NCBI GenBank assembly: GCA_035559795.1
Contig: DATMAR010000003.1
Coordinates: 496,001 to 560,000, forward strand
DNA length: 64,000 bases
Direction of reading: 5' to 3'
Origin: Fimbriimonadales bacterium
Lineage (GTDB): Bacteria; Armatimonadota; Fimbriimonadia; Fimbriimonadales; ATM1
How positions within the stretch are numbered: the first letter of the stretch is position 1; every line of letters starts with the position of its first letter. Shown here piece by piece: positions 38,127 to 46,899 of this stretch. Below the pieces are notes generated by a model. The model ran no database searches. It was not told where the DNA came from and saw nothing but the letters and a program-made list of their open reading frames with translations. Made by a program: the position numbers and the translations under genes.

Positions 38127-40307
38127 TTAATTATGCAACGGCTTACCGGTTTCCAACATGTGCTTGATTCGCATTATGGTAAGAGGTTTTCCCAACAAAC
38201 GCAAAAAGGTTTCTCTTTCTCGCTCCAAGCAATCCTCGCGCGATTTGGATTTCACGAAAATATATTTCACTTCGTCCGCCAGCATCGCACCGTAGTCCCC
38301 CAATTCTCCGTTTTGTCTCGCCTTCTCACTTTCTCCATCGATCATCGCCGAAAGCATTGGGGGGGTTGGCACCCATTCCTTTTTAGGTTCTTCCACTCGG
38401 GGACTGTGAATGGAGCGATAAATCAATTCATCCGGATTCGCGATAACTACATCTCTTTCACGAAGAAAGAAACTTTTCAAACCTTCGTATCCATGGAAGC
38501 GTTTCGATAAGGCTACGGATAATGCTGCTCGGCACATCGCTTTCGCATCTCCTTGCGTCCGTTCCCTCAACAAAGTGCATCCCCCCCCTGCTGGAACTAA
38601 TCCTACGGAAACTTCCGGCAAGGAAAGAATGGCTTCCGGTGTCGAAACGACCATACGGCAATGCATCGCCATCTCGAGTCCTCCACCGAAGGAGTAATCG
38701 TGCAAACCTGCTGCCGAGGGACATTTTCGTAGCAAATCCCCCGCTCTCTGCAAATCGCGCAGTGCCTGCTCGACTTCGGAAAAACGCTTCTCCTCTGCAG
38801 CGCGCAAGAAAAACCTCAAATCGTAACCGGCGGAGAACGCTCTTCCTTCGTTCACCAAAGTCAAGTGAGAATCCGGATGCGTTTCAATCCACTCGATAAT
38901 CGCTCGCACGATTTCCGGAGTGATAACGTTCATCTTCGTAGCGAATTCGAACAAGAACCCCCCCGTGCCATCCTCACGAATTATCCATCCGTCTCCCGCG
39001 CGAATCACCGGAAAGTCGCTCATGCTCGCGAATTTGGGATTTCTATCGCGTTCTGTATGGATCGCTAATTGAAAATTGTAACATTTGCCATCGGTATAAA
39101 AAGGAGTCTTTTCGCGCAAAACAGGTTTCTCCCAAAATTTTTCCAAAGAATCCAAGCCGATCTCATCAATCAACTCGAAAGGACCTAACTCCCAACCCCA
39201 TCCCCATTTCATCACCCGGTCGAAATCCTCTACATTGCGGCTGATTTCCCCCCCAATCTCGACTGCGTATTCCAAAGCGGGTACTAAATGCAATCGCAAA
39301 AAATCACCAACTTCGTCTCGTAGTTCCAACCCTTTCCGCAATCGTTCTCCTATCGGAAGTTTCGCTAATTCTTCTAAACTTGGAATTTCAGGAGGAAGCT
39401 GCGCCCGGTAGGCTTTCGTATTGAAATCGAGTACGAAAAATTCCGAACCTTCACGTTGATAATAACCTCTGCCCACTTTCGTGCCTAAACGCCCCGACTC
39501 GATGAGATATGCCAAAGAAGAAGGCATCTGCAATATCGAAATCTTCGGATCTGTTTTACAACGCTCGAGAAGGTGGTTTGCGATGTTTTGCATCACATCT
39601 AAACCGATTAGATCGCACAATCGAAACACCGCCGTTTTGGGCCTTCCCATGAAAGGACCCGCAATCGCTTCGACGACTTCGATAGGAAATCCCAACTTCT
39701 CCGTTACATGAATCGCTTGAAATAAAACCCACATTCCGAAACGATTCGAAATAAATCCAGGTGTATCTTTCGCCCGCACCACGCGTTTCCCGAATCTATC
39801 TTCTAAAAATTCCGTGAAAAGTTCGACGATTTCAGGATCGGTCTCTTCTGTAGGAATCAATTCGACTAATTTCAAATAGCGGGGGGGATTGAAAAAATGT
39901 GTTCCGAGAAAACGTCTTCGAACGGGTTCACTCCATCCCTGCGCCAACTCACGAATCTCCAATCCACTCGTGTTCGTGGACACCATGGCATTTTCTCGCA
40001 AAACCCTCTCGATGTTGTTATAGAGTTCTCGTTTCGCTCGCATATCCTCCACGATCGCTTCGCACACCCAATCCGCCTCACGAAGACGAGCCAAATCCGA
40101 ATCCATCCCACACACGGTGACCCTTTCCAAACTCTCATGATCATAAAAATGAGGAGGTCTTGCCCCTTGCGTTCGTTCTAATCCTTGCCTTGCAACATCC
40201 TGCGTGATGTCATACAGAAGAACTTCGAATCCCAGATTTGCAGCATGTGCTGCAATGCCACCCCCCATTGTTCCGGCTCCGATTACGGCGATTTTTTCGA
40301 CTTTCAT
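38127..40307 (-). CDS. 3-Hydroxyacyl-CoA dehydrogenase / enoyl-CoA hydratase fusion (FadN-like)
   Basis: A 726-residue bifunctional fatty-acid beta-oxidation enzyme. The N-terminal dehydrogenase has the NAD motif (GAGTMGGGIAAHAA), the catalytic histidine in GTHFFNPPRY and the C-terminal helical domains. The crotonase domain follows (from about residue 460), with both catalytic glutamates visible (GGGLEMAMHC and LPEVSVGLVPAGGG). Dehydrogenase-first order is that of Bacillus FadN, opposite to FadB. ATG 40307 with AAAGG is preferred over the upstream in-frame TTG. It heads the operon with etfB and etfA, so its substrates feed ETF-linked acyl-CoA oxidation. Confidence 0.9.
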   Translation of the reverse strand: MKVEKIAVIGAGTMGGGIAAHAANLGFEVLLYDITQDVARQGLERTQGARPPHFYDHESLERVTVCGMDSDLARLREADWVCEAIVEDMRAKRELYNNIERVLRENAMVSTNTSGLEIRELAQGWSEPVRRRFLGTHFFNPPRYLKLVELIPTEETDPEIVELFTEFLEDRFGKRVVRAKDTPGFISNRFGMWVLFQAIHVTEKLGFPIEVVEAIAGPFMGRPKTAVFRLCDLIGLDVMQNIANHLLERCKTDPKISILQMPSSLAYLIESGRLGTKVGRGYYQREGSEFFVLDFNTKAYRAQLPPEIPSLEELAKLPIGERLRKGLELRDEVGDFLRLHLVPALEYAVEIGGEISRNVEDFDRVMKWGWGWELGPFELIDEIGLDSLEKFWEKPVLREKTPFYTDGKCYNFQLAIHTERDRNPKFASMSDFPVIRAGDGWIIREDGTGGFLFEFATKMNVITPEIVRAIIEWIETHPDSHLTLVNEGRAFSAGYDLRFFLRAAEEKRFSEVEQALRDLQRAGDLLRKCPSAAGLHDYSFGGGLEMAMHCRMVVSTPEAILSLPEVSVGLVPAGGGCTLLRERTQGDAKAMCRAALSVALSKRFHGYEGLKSFFLRERDVVIANPDELIYRSIHSPRVEEPKKEWVPTPPMLSAMIDGESEKARQNGELGDYGAMLADEVKYIFVKSKSREDCLERERETFLRLLGKPLTIMRIKHMLETGKPLHN

Positions 40308-40403
40308 TAACCTTTCTTGAGACAAGGAAAAACCTCCATTTTGTCAAGAGAACTTGTGAAGCATACCCAAGATAATTATTCGAATCTGAGGGTTGCTTCG
40401 TTC

Positions 40404-40886
40404 CTACAAACAGTTCAACCGATTGCGGTGAATATGACAAATCGCAACCGCCATCGCATCCGTGATGTCATCGGAAAGAGATTTTTCCCGTAAAGCGAGA
40501 ATGCGCTCGACCATAAAAGCCACTTGTTTTTTCGGTGCGTTTCCATTGCCCGTTACGCTCGTTTTCACTTCGGCTGGGGAATACTCGAACCACTCCAAAC
40601 CCGCCTCCGCGCAACAAGCCAAAATCACCCCCTGTGCCTTCGCAACATCCAGCGCTGTCTTTCGATTCGCGCCGAAGAATAGTTTCTCAGTCGCTACCGC
40701 ATCGGGATGAAACTTTTCGATGATTGCACGGATTTCTCCTTGGATTCGGATCAATCTCTCCGGCAACCGGCATTTGGAGTCGGTTTCGATAACTCCGTAA
40801 CTGATAACACTGAGATTCGCGCTGTTTTCACTAACGAGCGCATAACCCACTCTTCCGTATCCTAAGTCTATTCCTAAAATCTTCAC
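40404..40886 (-). CDS. ruvC: Crossover junction endodeoxyribonuclease RuvC
   Basis: A 160-residue Holliday-junction resolvase. Catalytic acids are at GIDLGYG (D7), the AVATEKLFFGAN glutamate and the SLSDDITDAMAVAICH aspartates. It works with RuvAB, encoded at 44247-45907. The next gene on the strand, 42 bases upstream, is mutL. ATG 40886 is preceded by GTGAAG. Confidence 0.96.
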   Translation of the reverse strand: MKILGIDLGYGRVGYALVSENSANLSVISYGVIETDSKCRLPERLIRIQGEIRAIIEKFHPDAVATEKLFFGANRKTALDVAKAQGVILACCAEAGLEWFEYSPAEVKTSVTGNGNAPKKQVAFMVERILALREKSLSDDITDAMAVAICHIHRNRLNCL

Positions 40887-40928
40887 TGTCTAATGTCGAG
40901 TTATTATTTTCTACTTACGTTCGAAATT

Positions 40929-42653
40929 CTATGCTCTCCCGAATCTTCGCATTAATTCATCGAGCGTCAAGGTTAGGGTAATCGGTCTTCCATGCGGGCA
41001 AAGATATGGATTCTCGGTCTCCGCAAGGTCGCGAATCAATTGCTCCATCTCCGCGAGTTGCAACAGATCTCCCGCTTTCACCGCCATACGGCAAGCACTC
41101 GTTATCCAAATTTTATGGCGCGCGTCTTTCACTTTCGCATGTCCGTTCGATGCAATTTCCTCCACCACTTCCTGCAAAATCCTGCGATAATCTTTATTCG
41201 CCACGACTGCAGGCACGCTGCGAATCAAAAAATTCGTTTTCCCGAAAGGTTCTAAACGAAACCCGACACTCGCCAACTCTTCCAAACGTTCGGTGAGCGT
41301 CAAGGAAACACTTCTATCGAATTCGACGCTCTCGGGGGTAACCAAGGACTGTGTCTCTATCGCTCCCCCCCCTTTCAACCCGCAAAGCACCTCGTACAAA
41401 ACGCGCTCGTGGGCTACGTGTTGATCAATCACTACTAATCCTTTCCGAGTCGAAGCGACGATGAACGTTGCTGCAATTTGACCCAAAACCCGCAAATCAT
41501 CCAGCAATTCGATAAAGGGAAACCTTTGCGACATCTCTGGGCTATACGTAGTCGTCGCAAATAAATCCTTCGGCAAAGAGTCATTATCCCCCCCCGAAGA
41601 CTGAAATTCACCGGCATGAACAAAAGAAGGAACACTCACTACCGGGGCTGCGGAAGGCATGAGCCCGTGGCTTTCCAATCCCGTCTTAATCGCCAACCGT
41701 ATCGCATCGAAAACCATACCTTCGTTTTGAAATTTGATTTCACTTTTCGTCGGACTCACGTTGACATCTATCCCCGCAGGGTCGACATCCATAGACAAAA
41801 CGCATATGGCATATCTTTTTTCCGGTGTCAAACTCCGGTATGCCGCATCGATCGCTGCATAAAGCACCTTCGAACGAACAGGACGGCCATTTACGAACAC
41901 CCATTGTTGCGCGCGAGTCGGACGATTGACATGGGGGGGGCTAACGAACCCTCGTATGCGCATGCCGGAAAACACCGTGTCCACTTCCGCTAAAGTCTTC
42001 GTAAGTTCTAATCCCAAAACTTCTATAAGAACGTTGAGTAAATCACCCGATCCATCGGTTCGTAATACCACTTGGTTGTCTACACAAAAACGAAACGCGA
42101 CATAGGGGTGCGCCATCATATAGCGTATGACCACGTCGTGACTCGCCTGCATCTCCGCCAAATCGGATTTCAAAAATTTCAAACGGGCAGGGGTGTTTTG
42201 GAAAAGACCTTCGACACAGATTTCCGTACCCCTCGGTCCGGAAATAAATTCCGATAGTTTCTTTTCACCGTATTCCACGACCAAGCGGAATCGGCTGCCA
42301 TCACCCTCGCCTGTGCTCAACGTCATCTTCGAAACCGAAGCGATGCTCGGAAGGGCTTCCCCTCGAAAGCCCAAAGTGCTGACTCGCTGAAGGTCTGAGG
42401 AAGATCGAATCTTGCTGGTTGCGTGTCTTTCTAACGCTTGCTCAGCGTCCTCGGAACACATTCCCTCTCCGTTGTCCGATACGATAATGCTTTTCTTTCC
42501 GGATTCGGAGATTTGAATTTCGATGCGTGTCGCCTGAGCATCTAAGGAGTTTTCGATAAGTTCTTTGATTACGCTCGCCGGTCGTTCGACGACTTCCCCA
42601 GCAGCGATTTGGTTCACCATCTTGGGGTCCAAGAGCACGACCCTTCGAGGCAT
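40929..42653 (-). CDS. mutL: DNA mismatch repair protein MutL
   Basis: A 574-residue MutL. The GHKL ATPase has M-V-N-Q-I-A-A-G-E-V-V-E-R-P, E-N-S-L-D-A, D-N-G-E-G-M, G-F-R-G-E-A-L and G-T-E-I-C-V. The C-terminal dimer domain ends with P-H-G-R-P. A DQHxA(x)2E-type endonuclease motif is seen as V-I-D-Q-H-V-A-H-E-R-V, so it probably has nicking activity. ATG 42653 gives the normal start M-P-R-R-V-V-L-L-D-P; a longer GTG start at 42701 is possible. It is divergent from rpmB with only 61 bases between. No mutS is in the window. Confidence 0.95.
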   Translation of the reverse strand: MPRRVVLLDPKMVNQIAAGEVVERPASVIKELIENSLDAQATRIEIQISESGKKSIIVSDNGEGMCSEDAEQALERHATSKIRSSSDLQRVSTLGFRGEALPSIASVSKMTLSTGEGDGSRFRLVVEYGEKKLSEFISGPRGTEICVEGLFQNTPARLKFLKSDLAEMQASHDVVIRYMMAHPYVAFRFCVDNQVVLRTDGSGDLLNVLIEVLGLELTKTLAEVDTVFSGMRIRGFVSPPHVNRPTRAQQWVFVNGRPVRSKVLYAAIDAAYRSLTPEKRYAICVLSMDVDPAGIDVNVSPTKSEIKFQNEGMVFDAIRLAIKTGLESHGLMPSAAPVVSVPSFVHAGEFQSSGGDNDSLPKDLFATTTYSPEMSQRFPFIELLDDLRVLGQIAATFIVASTRKGLVVIDQHVAHERVLYEVLCGLKGGGAIETQSLVTPESVEFDRSVSLTLTERLEELASVGFRLEPFGKTNFLIRSVPAVVANKDYRRILQEVVEEIASNGHAKVKDARHKIWITSACRMAVKAGDLLQLAEMEQLIRDLAETENPYLCPHGRPITLTLTLDELMRRFGRA

Positions 42654-42714
42654 ATGAGGAATCTTACCTTGCAGATTCCCCACTCCTTTGGGTAAAGTCA
42701 CTTATCTTAGGCTA

Positions 42715-42984
42715 ATGGCAAAAATCTGTCAGGTTAGCGGCAAAAAAGGCAACAGCGCCAAACATATTCGGCACCGCCACTCGGGGCAGTGGAAGTATCG
42801 CGCGCCGAAGAAAAATCGCACGCAACTGCCGAACCTCCAGATGGTTTCCATCCAAACTCCCAACGGTCGTATACGATTAAAGGTGAGTACAAAAGCCCTC
42901 AAAAGCCCCGACTTCGCTGCAGTAGTGGCAGGACGAAAACCGATCCCCAAAGATTGGCTCAAAAAGCCACGCTACGAGGTTTAA
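42715..42984 (+). CDS. rpmB: 50S ribosomal protein L28 (bL28)
   Basis: An 89-residue bL28: M-A-K-I-C-Q-V-S-G-K-K at the start, L-P-N-L-Q-M-V-S-I-Q-T-P-N-G-R-I-R-L-K-V-S-T-K-A-L-K-S in the body. No Shine-Dalgarno precedes ATG 42715, but TATCTT ends six bases upstream, so the mRNA may be leaderless. It starts 61 bases from the divergent mutL. Confidence 0.93.
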   Translation: MAKICQVSGKKGNSAKHIRHRHSGQWKYRAPKKNRTQLPNLQMVSIQTPNGRIRLKVSTKALKSPDFAAVVAGRKPIPKDWLKKPRYEV

Positions 42985-42989
42985 CGAGT

Positions 42990-43022
42990 TTTAGTTTCCA
43001 CAATTGCAAACAGGAAACTAAA
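42990..43022. other. Perfect hairpin downstream of rpmB
   Basis: TTTAGTTTCC and GGAAACTAAA pair perfectly over ten bases around a 13-nt loop, five bases after the rpmB stop. No U-run follows. It could be a stabiliser, a weak terminator or a protein-binding site. Confidence 0.45.
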
Positions 43023-43071
43023 TAGTTCGTCGAACTACAAACGATGAAATGCAGAAGACAACGAGAACTGC

Positions 43072-44250
43072 ATGAGCACTCGAAATAAAATTTTCATATG
43101 GATATTCCCTTTAGGGTTGTTGCTCGCTTCGGGTTGCAATCCTAATAAAACAGTCCTGCCGGATGGCGCGTCGGCTCAACCGCCTGAGCCCCCCCATAAA
43201 ATCACACATACGGCGAACGAACTAGTTAATGAAGCCCTGCAAAGTCTTCAAGTTTCAGGAATCCCCGAACCCCCCCTTAACGCAAAGTCTACTCGTGAAG
43301 ACAGAACGACATTTTTGCTCGCAACGAAAAAATGCCTCCAGGCTCTTCTTATGCTTCCACAGGCAGAAACAAGCACTTTCGTTCCCCCCCCTAATCTCGT
43401 TCCCCCGAACCGCACAGAAGAAATCCTCGTTCTCAGTCGAGTTCTTGCAGTAGAACTCGCAGATGCAATTGACCGCAATGACGCAAAAAGAGCCGCTGCA
43501 GCTCTTCGAGCGGCTTTTCATTACGCTGACTATGTCGCATCGGAATCTATCGCAAGCGCACTCGCTGCTTCTGCAATAACAGATGTGCTTATCTCCGGTG
43601 TTAAAACCGTTTCTTCGCAACTGGATGCAAGTATGACCGAGCACCTATTGAACACAATCGAAGAAGTAGCGAATTCTCCCGCGCCTATCGAAAGCACTTT
43701 CCAAAATGAAAAAGCCCGCCTTCGAAAATGGAAAGACACCCTCGCCCACTCGAAACAACCCGTGAGCGTCGCGCAATTTCTTTCGAAAATTAAAGAGTTC
43801 CTATCCGCAGAAAATCGTCTCAATCCAGACACAGAAAAAATGCTTCGTGCATTTGCAAAGAAAACCAGCAAGAAATCCGAGAGTCTCCCCCCCGCACTTC
43901 TTGCGCAAGGCGCATCTCTCGCCTATAGAAGAGTCGAAGAAACGCTTGCAGCAGCACTGAAAGGAAAACCCACTCCCAACCTCGATTTAGATCCGAAATC
44001 CCATCTCATCGCATCGCTTTATTTATGGCGCCTTAAACCATGGCTGATTAATGCAAAAGACCTCGATGCAATCCGTCAAGAAAATTTCCGACTCTTAGCC
44101 CTTTCGATTCGTCTATTGAGCATGGAATTGCCGGATTCCTTGCAAACTTTCGGAGAAAATGCAATAAGTCCGGTCAACGGTTTGCCATTCGAATATAAAC
44201 GTCTGGAAAACGATTTCGAACTCGTGCGCCCGAGAAAAACCAAATCATGA
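43072..44250 (+). CDS. Predicted lipoprotein of unknown function
   Basis: A 392-residue lipoprotein: N-terminal FIWIFPLGLLLASG then the lipobox Cys. A proline-rich linker carries five Pro-Pro runs written as C7-8 tracts (43190, 43270, 43384, 43889 and nearby). The remaining two thirds are alpha-helical with many Ala/Leu repeats and no catalytic motif. Its stop overlaps the ruvA start by four bases (ATGA), so translation of ruvA is coupled to it. A DNA-repair link is unlikely; overlap is probably only operonic. No family recognised. Confidence 0.7.
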   Translation: MSTRNKIFIWIFPLGLLLASGCNPNKTVLPDGASAQPPEPPHKITHTANELVNEALQSLQVSGIPEPPLNAKSTREDRTTFLLATKKCLQALLMLPQAETSTFVPPPNLVPPNRTEEILVLSRVLAVELADAIDRNDAKRAAAALRAAFHYADYVASESIASALAASAITDVLISGVKTVSSQLDASMTEHLLNTIEEVANSPAPIESTFQNEKARLRKWKDTLAHSKQPVSVAQFLSKIKEFLSAENRLNPDTEKMLRAFAKKTSKKSESLPPALLAQGASLAYRRVEETLAAALKGKPTPNLDLDPKSHLIASLYLWRLKPWLINAKDLDAIRQENFRLLALSIRLLSMELPDSLQTFGENAISPVNGLPFEYKRLENDFELVRPRKTKS

Positions 44251-44840
44251 TTGCGCGATTGACAGGAGAAATAGCAGAAAAAGGACAAGGGTATGTCGTC
44301 ATCTTCGCGGGGGGGGTCGGCTATCAGGTCTTCGTAACCGAACGCTGTCAATCCTCTCTTCCTGATGTCGGAATGCCCGTGGATCTTTTCACGAAGCAGA
44401 TTGTACGTGAAAACGAAATCGCACTATATGGTTTCGAAACCGCCAGCGAAAGACGACTCTTCGAGTTGCTTCTTTTGGTCAACGGAATGGGGCCGAAATT
44501 AGCCCTCTCGCTTCTCGGAAACTTGGGCGAAGAGGGCATCATCTCTGCGATATTGCAAGACGATTGGAAAACGCTCACGCGCGCTCCGGGTCTCGGCGCA
44601 AAACTCGCAGAAAGAATCAAACTCGAACTTGCCGACAAAATCCGCGAGGAGTCCCTTCTCGGCAAAATCGGAAAACCTCGAACTCCTGTTTCCGATGATG
44701 TCGTAGAAGCGCTCGTGGCTTTGGGACACAAACGTGCGGAAGCGGAGCGAGCCGCTCGTGCCGCTCGACAAGAAACGAAAGAAACCGATGCGAAAATTCT
44801 CCTGCCCATCGCATTGCGACACGCAGCAACGAAAAAATAA
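44247..44840 (+). CDS. ruvA: Holliday junction ATP-dependent DNA helicase subunit RuvA
   Basis: A 197-residue RuvA. Domain I begins M-I-A-R-L-T-G-E-I and has F-A-G-G-V-G-Y-Q-V; domain II has the two helix-hairpin-helix motifs (L-L-V-N-G-M-G-P-K-L-A, A-P-G-L-G-A-K-L-A-E-R); domain III ends the protein and contacts RuvB. It binds four-way junctions as a tetramer and loads RuvB. Its ATG overlaps the stop of the preceding lipoprotein; ruvB starts 38 bases downstream. Confidence 0.96.
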   Translation: MIARLTGEIAEKGQGYVVIFAGGVGYQVFVTERCQSSLPDVGMPVDLFTKQIVRENEIALYGFETASERRLFELLLLVNGMGPKLALSLLGNLGEEGIISAILQDDWKTLTRAPGLGAKLAERIKLELADKIREESLLGKIGKPRTPVSDDVVEALVALGHKRAEAERAARAARQETKETDAKILLPIALRHAATKK

Positions 44841-44878
44841 TGCCATTCTAAGAAGTAGGAGATAACGCTATTACGAAC

Positions 44879-45907
44879 ATGAATCCTCCAACCGAAGAAA
44901 GAACTTTGTCTCCGGAAATCCAAGAATCGGACCTCGAGTGGGATTTGACCCTCCGTCCGAAAAAACTGAACCAATTCATCGGTCAGGAAAAAATCAAATC
45001 GAATTTGCGCGTCTTCATCGAAGCAGCGAAATCACGCAAAGAGCCTCTCGACCACGTTCTCTTAAAAGGTGCACCGGGGTTAGGAAAAACTACGCTTGCG
45101 CACATCATCGCATACGAGATGAATGCGCCAATACGGGTTACATCTGGACCTGCTATCGAAAGACCTGGTGACCTCGCGGCGATTCTCACGAATTTAGAAG
45201 AAGGCACCGTGCTCTTCATTGACGAAATTCACCGCTTGAGTCGTCCCGTCGAAGAAATCCTTTATCCTGCGATGGAGGATTTCAAATTGGATATCGTTAT
45301 CGGAAAAGGTCCAGGCGCACGCAGCATCCGATTAGACCTCACTCGATTCACATTGGTGGGGGCGACAACACGCGCAGGATTGCTCACCGGTCCTTTGCGC
45401 GATAGATTCGGAATCGTGCACGATTTCGAGTTTTACGATATTGCGTCGCTCGAAACGATCGTAAATCGCTCTGCAAAGATTTTAGGTTACTCGATTTCTA
45501 AAGAGGCATCCCGAGAAATTGCGACGCGCAGTAGAGGCACCCCACGTGTTGCCAATCGTTTATTGAAAAGGATTCGCGATTTCGCACATCACAGGAACGT
45601 TTCCTCTATCGATGTCGAAACCGCGCGTTATGGTCTCGAACAACTCGAAATTGACGAAAACGGGCTCGATAGAATGGACCGACAGATTCTCACCTGCATC
45701 ATCGAGCAATTCGGAGGTGGACCGGTTGGCGTCGAATCTATCGCCGCCGCAGTCTCTGAAGATTCAGGAACTATCGAGGAGATGTACGAGCCTTATCTTT
45801 TGCAACAAGGTTTTCTGCAACGGACTTCTCGCGGTCGTGTGGCTGGCGAAGCGGCGTATCGAATCTTGGGAAAGACCGCGCCAAAAAGACAGGTCGAATT
45901 GTTCTGA
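44879..45907 (+). CDS. ruvB: Holliday junction branch-migration helicase RuvB
   Basis: A 342-residue AAA+ motor. Walker A is G-A-P-G-L-G-K-T-T, Walker B is F-I-D-E-I-H-R, sensor 1 is V-G-A-T-T-R-A-G and the arginine-finger region is G-P-L-R-D-R-F-G. The C-terminal winged helix binds DNA. An AGGAG site lies about 20 bases upstream of ATG 44879. It functions with RuvA and RuvC, all present in this 5-kb stretch. Confidence 0.97.
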   Translation: MNPPTEERTLSPEIQESDLEWDLTLRPKKLNQFIGQEKIKSNLRVFIEAAKSRKEPLDHVLLKGAPGLGKTTLAHIIAYEMNAPIRVTSGPAIERPGDLAAILTNLEEGTVLFIDEIHRLSRPVEEILYPAMEDFKLDIVIGKGPGARSIRLDLTRFTLVGATTRAGLLTGPLRDRFGIVHDFEFYDIASLETIVNRSAKILGYSISKEASREIATRSRGTPRVANRLLKRIRDFAHHRNVSSIDVETARYGLEQLEIDENGLDRMDRQILTCIIEQFGGGPVGVESIAAAVSEDSGTIEEMYEPYLLQQGFLQRTSRGRVAGEAAYRILGKTAPKRQVELF

Positions 45908-45911
45908 AAAG

Positions 45912-45932
45912 TGAAACGCAATGCGCGTTTCA
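45912..45932 (-). terminator. Hairpin between ruvB and a small convergent gene
   Basis: TGAAACGC and GCGTTTCA pair perfectly over eight bases around a five-base loop. On the minus strand it is followed by CTTTTCAG, so it may terminate the small minus-strand gene at 45957; it also sits five bases after the ruvB stop. Confidence 0.45.
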
Positions 45933-45956
45933 TTAAACACGCAATACTAACGCAAT

Positions 45957-46157
45957 CTATTCCTTTTCTGCTACGAGGTTTCGCAAAGCTCTGGCTAAGC
46001 GTTTATATCCAGCAGTGAGATACCAATCATCGAACCATTTGGAGACGTATTTTATGCCGGGTAAGAGCTCAGCGTGCTCAAGTGCTTGTCGTAGTTCTTC
46101 TGCTGCCTTCGATGCGGCTTGGTCCATCTTTTCTTGGTCGAATTTTTCGGGACTCAT
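45957..46157 (-). CDS. Small charged helical protein, unknown
   Basis: A 66-residue soluble protein with an Ala/Glu/Gln-rich helical N-terminal half (K-M-D-Q-A-A-S-K-A-A-E-E-L-R-Q-A-L-E-H-A) and an aromatic W-F-D-D-W-Y-L-T-A-G-Y segment. ATG 46157 follows an AGGGAAG-type site. A longer frame starts eight codons upstream. No family recognised; it might be a small partner or stress protein. Confidence 0.45.
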   Translation of the reverse strand: MSPEKFDQEKMDQAASKAAEELRQALEHAELLPGIKYVSKWFDDWYLTAGYKRLARALRNLVAEKE

Positions 46158-46201
46158 TGTTTCTCTTCCCTCATGTTTCAATCCGTACTAGTTTACAGGT
46201 T

Positions 46202-46226
46202 GTTCTCTTTGCGAAGCAGGGAGAAC
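46202..46226. repeat. GAA-triloop hairpin, copy 2
   Basis: GTTCTCTTTGC-GAA-GCAGGGAGAAC is an eleven-base stem with two G-U pairs and a GAA loop. It shares the TTTGCGAAGCAGG core with the hairpin at 36289-36307. It lies in a gap with no gene. Confidence 0.5.
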
Positions 46227-46304
46227 CTCTAAGGAGACGGAACTAAAAAGTGTCTGTTATTTTATTCTCGCATTCTGAAGCGCATTCATCCTAAAGTTAC
46301 TACT

Positions 46305-46805
46305 TTAGCCCCCCCAGTAAATTTTATCATCTCCGAGGAGGCAATGGATGTAGTTGAATTGACCGTCGTGATACCAAATATGGCTGACCGCGATTTGGGC
46401 AATCATGAAAAGCGGAGCCTCTTGACCCCACGGTGCTCTCACGACTTTGCTCAAAGTCTCATCGCTTGCTTCGTTGATCGCTGTTACGAGTTCTTCGCTA
46501 GCGCTTTCCAACGTAGAAATTGCATCTTCGCGATTTGCGATTCGCTCTGCCAATACTTTCAGGGAATCGTCATCGCTAGGCGGTGGAGAATTCCCTTTCA
46601 GCGTTTCCGCAGTCCAATACATGAGTTCGAGTGCGTCGGCTGCGAGCAAATTCGCCGGTCGCGTGCGACCACCGAAAGTCGACGTCCATTTGTCTTCAGG
46701 AATCGCCCGGATGTCGGCGGTTGCCATAGAAGTCACGATTTTCAACCATTCTGTAAGATACTTGCGAGCATTTATGCCCTTCGCCGTAGTTTCCATGCCA
46801 GACAT
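46305..46805 (-). CDS. DinB family protein
   Basis: A 166-residue four-helix protein of the DinB superfamily. Landmarks are R-P-A-N-L-L-A-A-D-A-L-E-L-M-Y-W near residue 50 and I-A-V-S-H-I-W-Y-H-D-G-Q-F-N-Y-I-H near the C-terminus, the usual place of the metal histidines. It probably has a thiol-linked stress or transfer role. The protein ends Y-W-G-G-stop on a G7 tract. Two nearby ATGs (46805 and 46796) could both start it. It resembles the DinB-like protein at 840-1307 only in fold. Confidence 0.7.
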   Translation of the reverse strand: MSGMETTAKGINARKYLTEWLKIVTSMATADIRAIPEDKWTSTFGGRTRPANLLAADALELMYWTAETLKGNSPPPSDDDSLKVLAERIANREDAISTLESASEELVTAINEASDETLSKVVRAPWGQEAPLFMIAQIAVSHIWYHDGQFNYIHCLLGDDKIYWGG

Positions 46806-46899
46806 GATAACATAAAAATTACCGGGTCTTTAGTTGTAGTCGCCATTCGAAAAAACTATTTTCATTCCAAGGATGATGGGAGTCATGTTCCTTAGGAAT

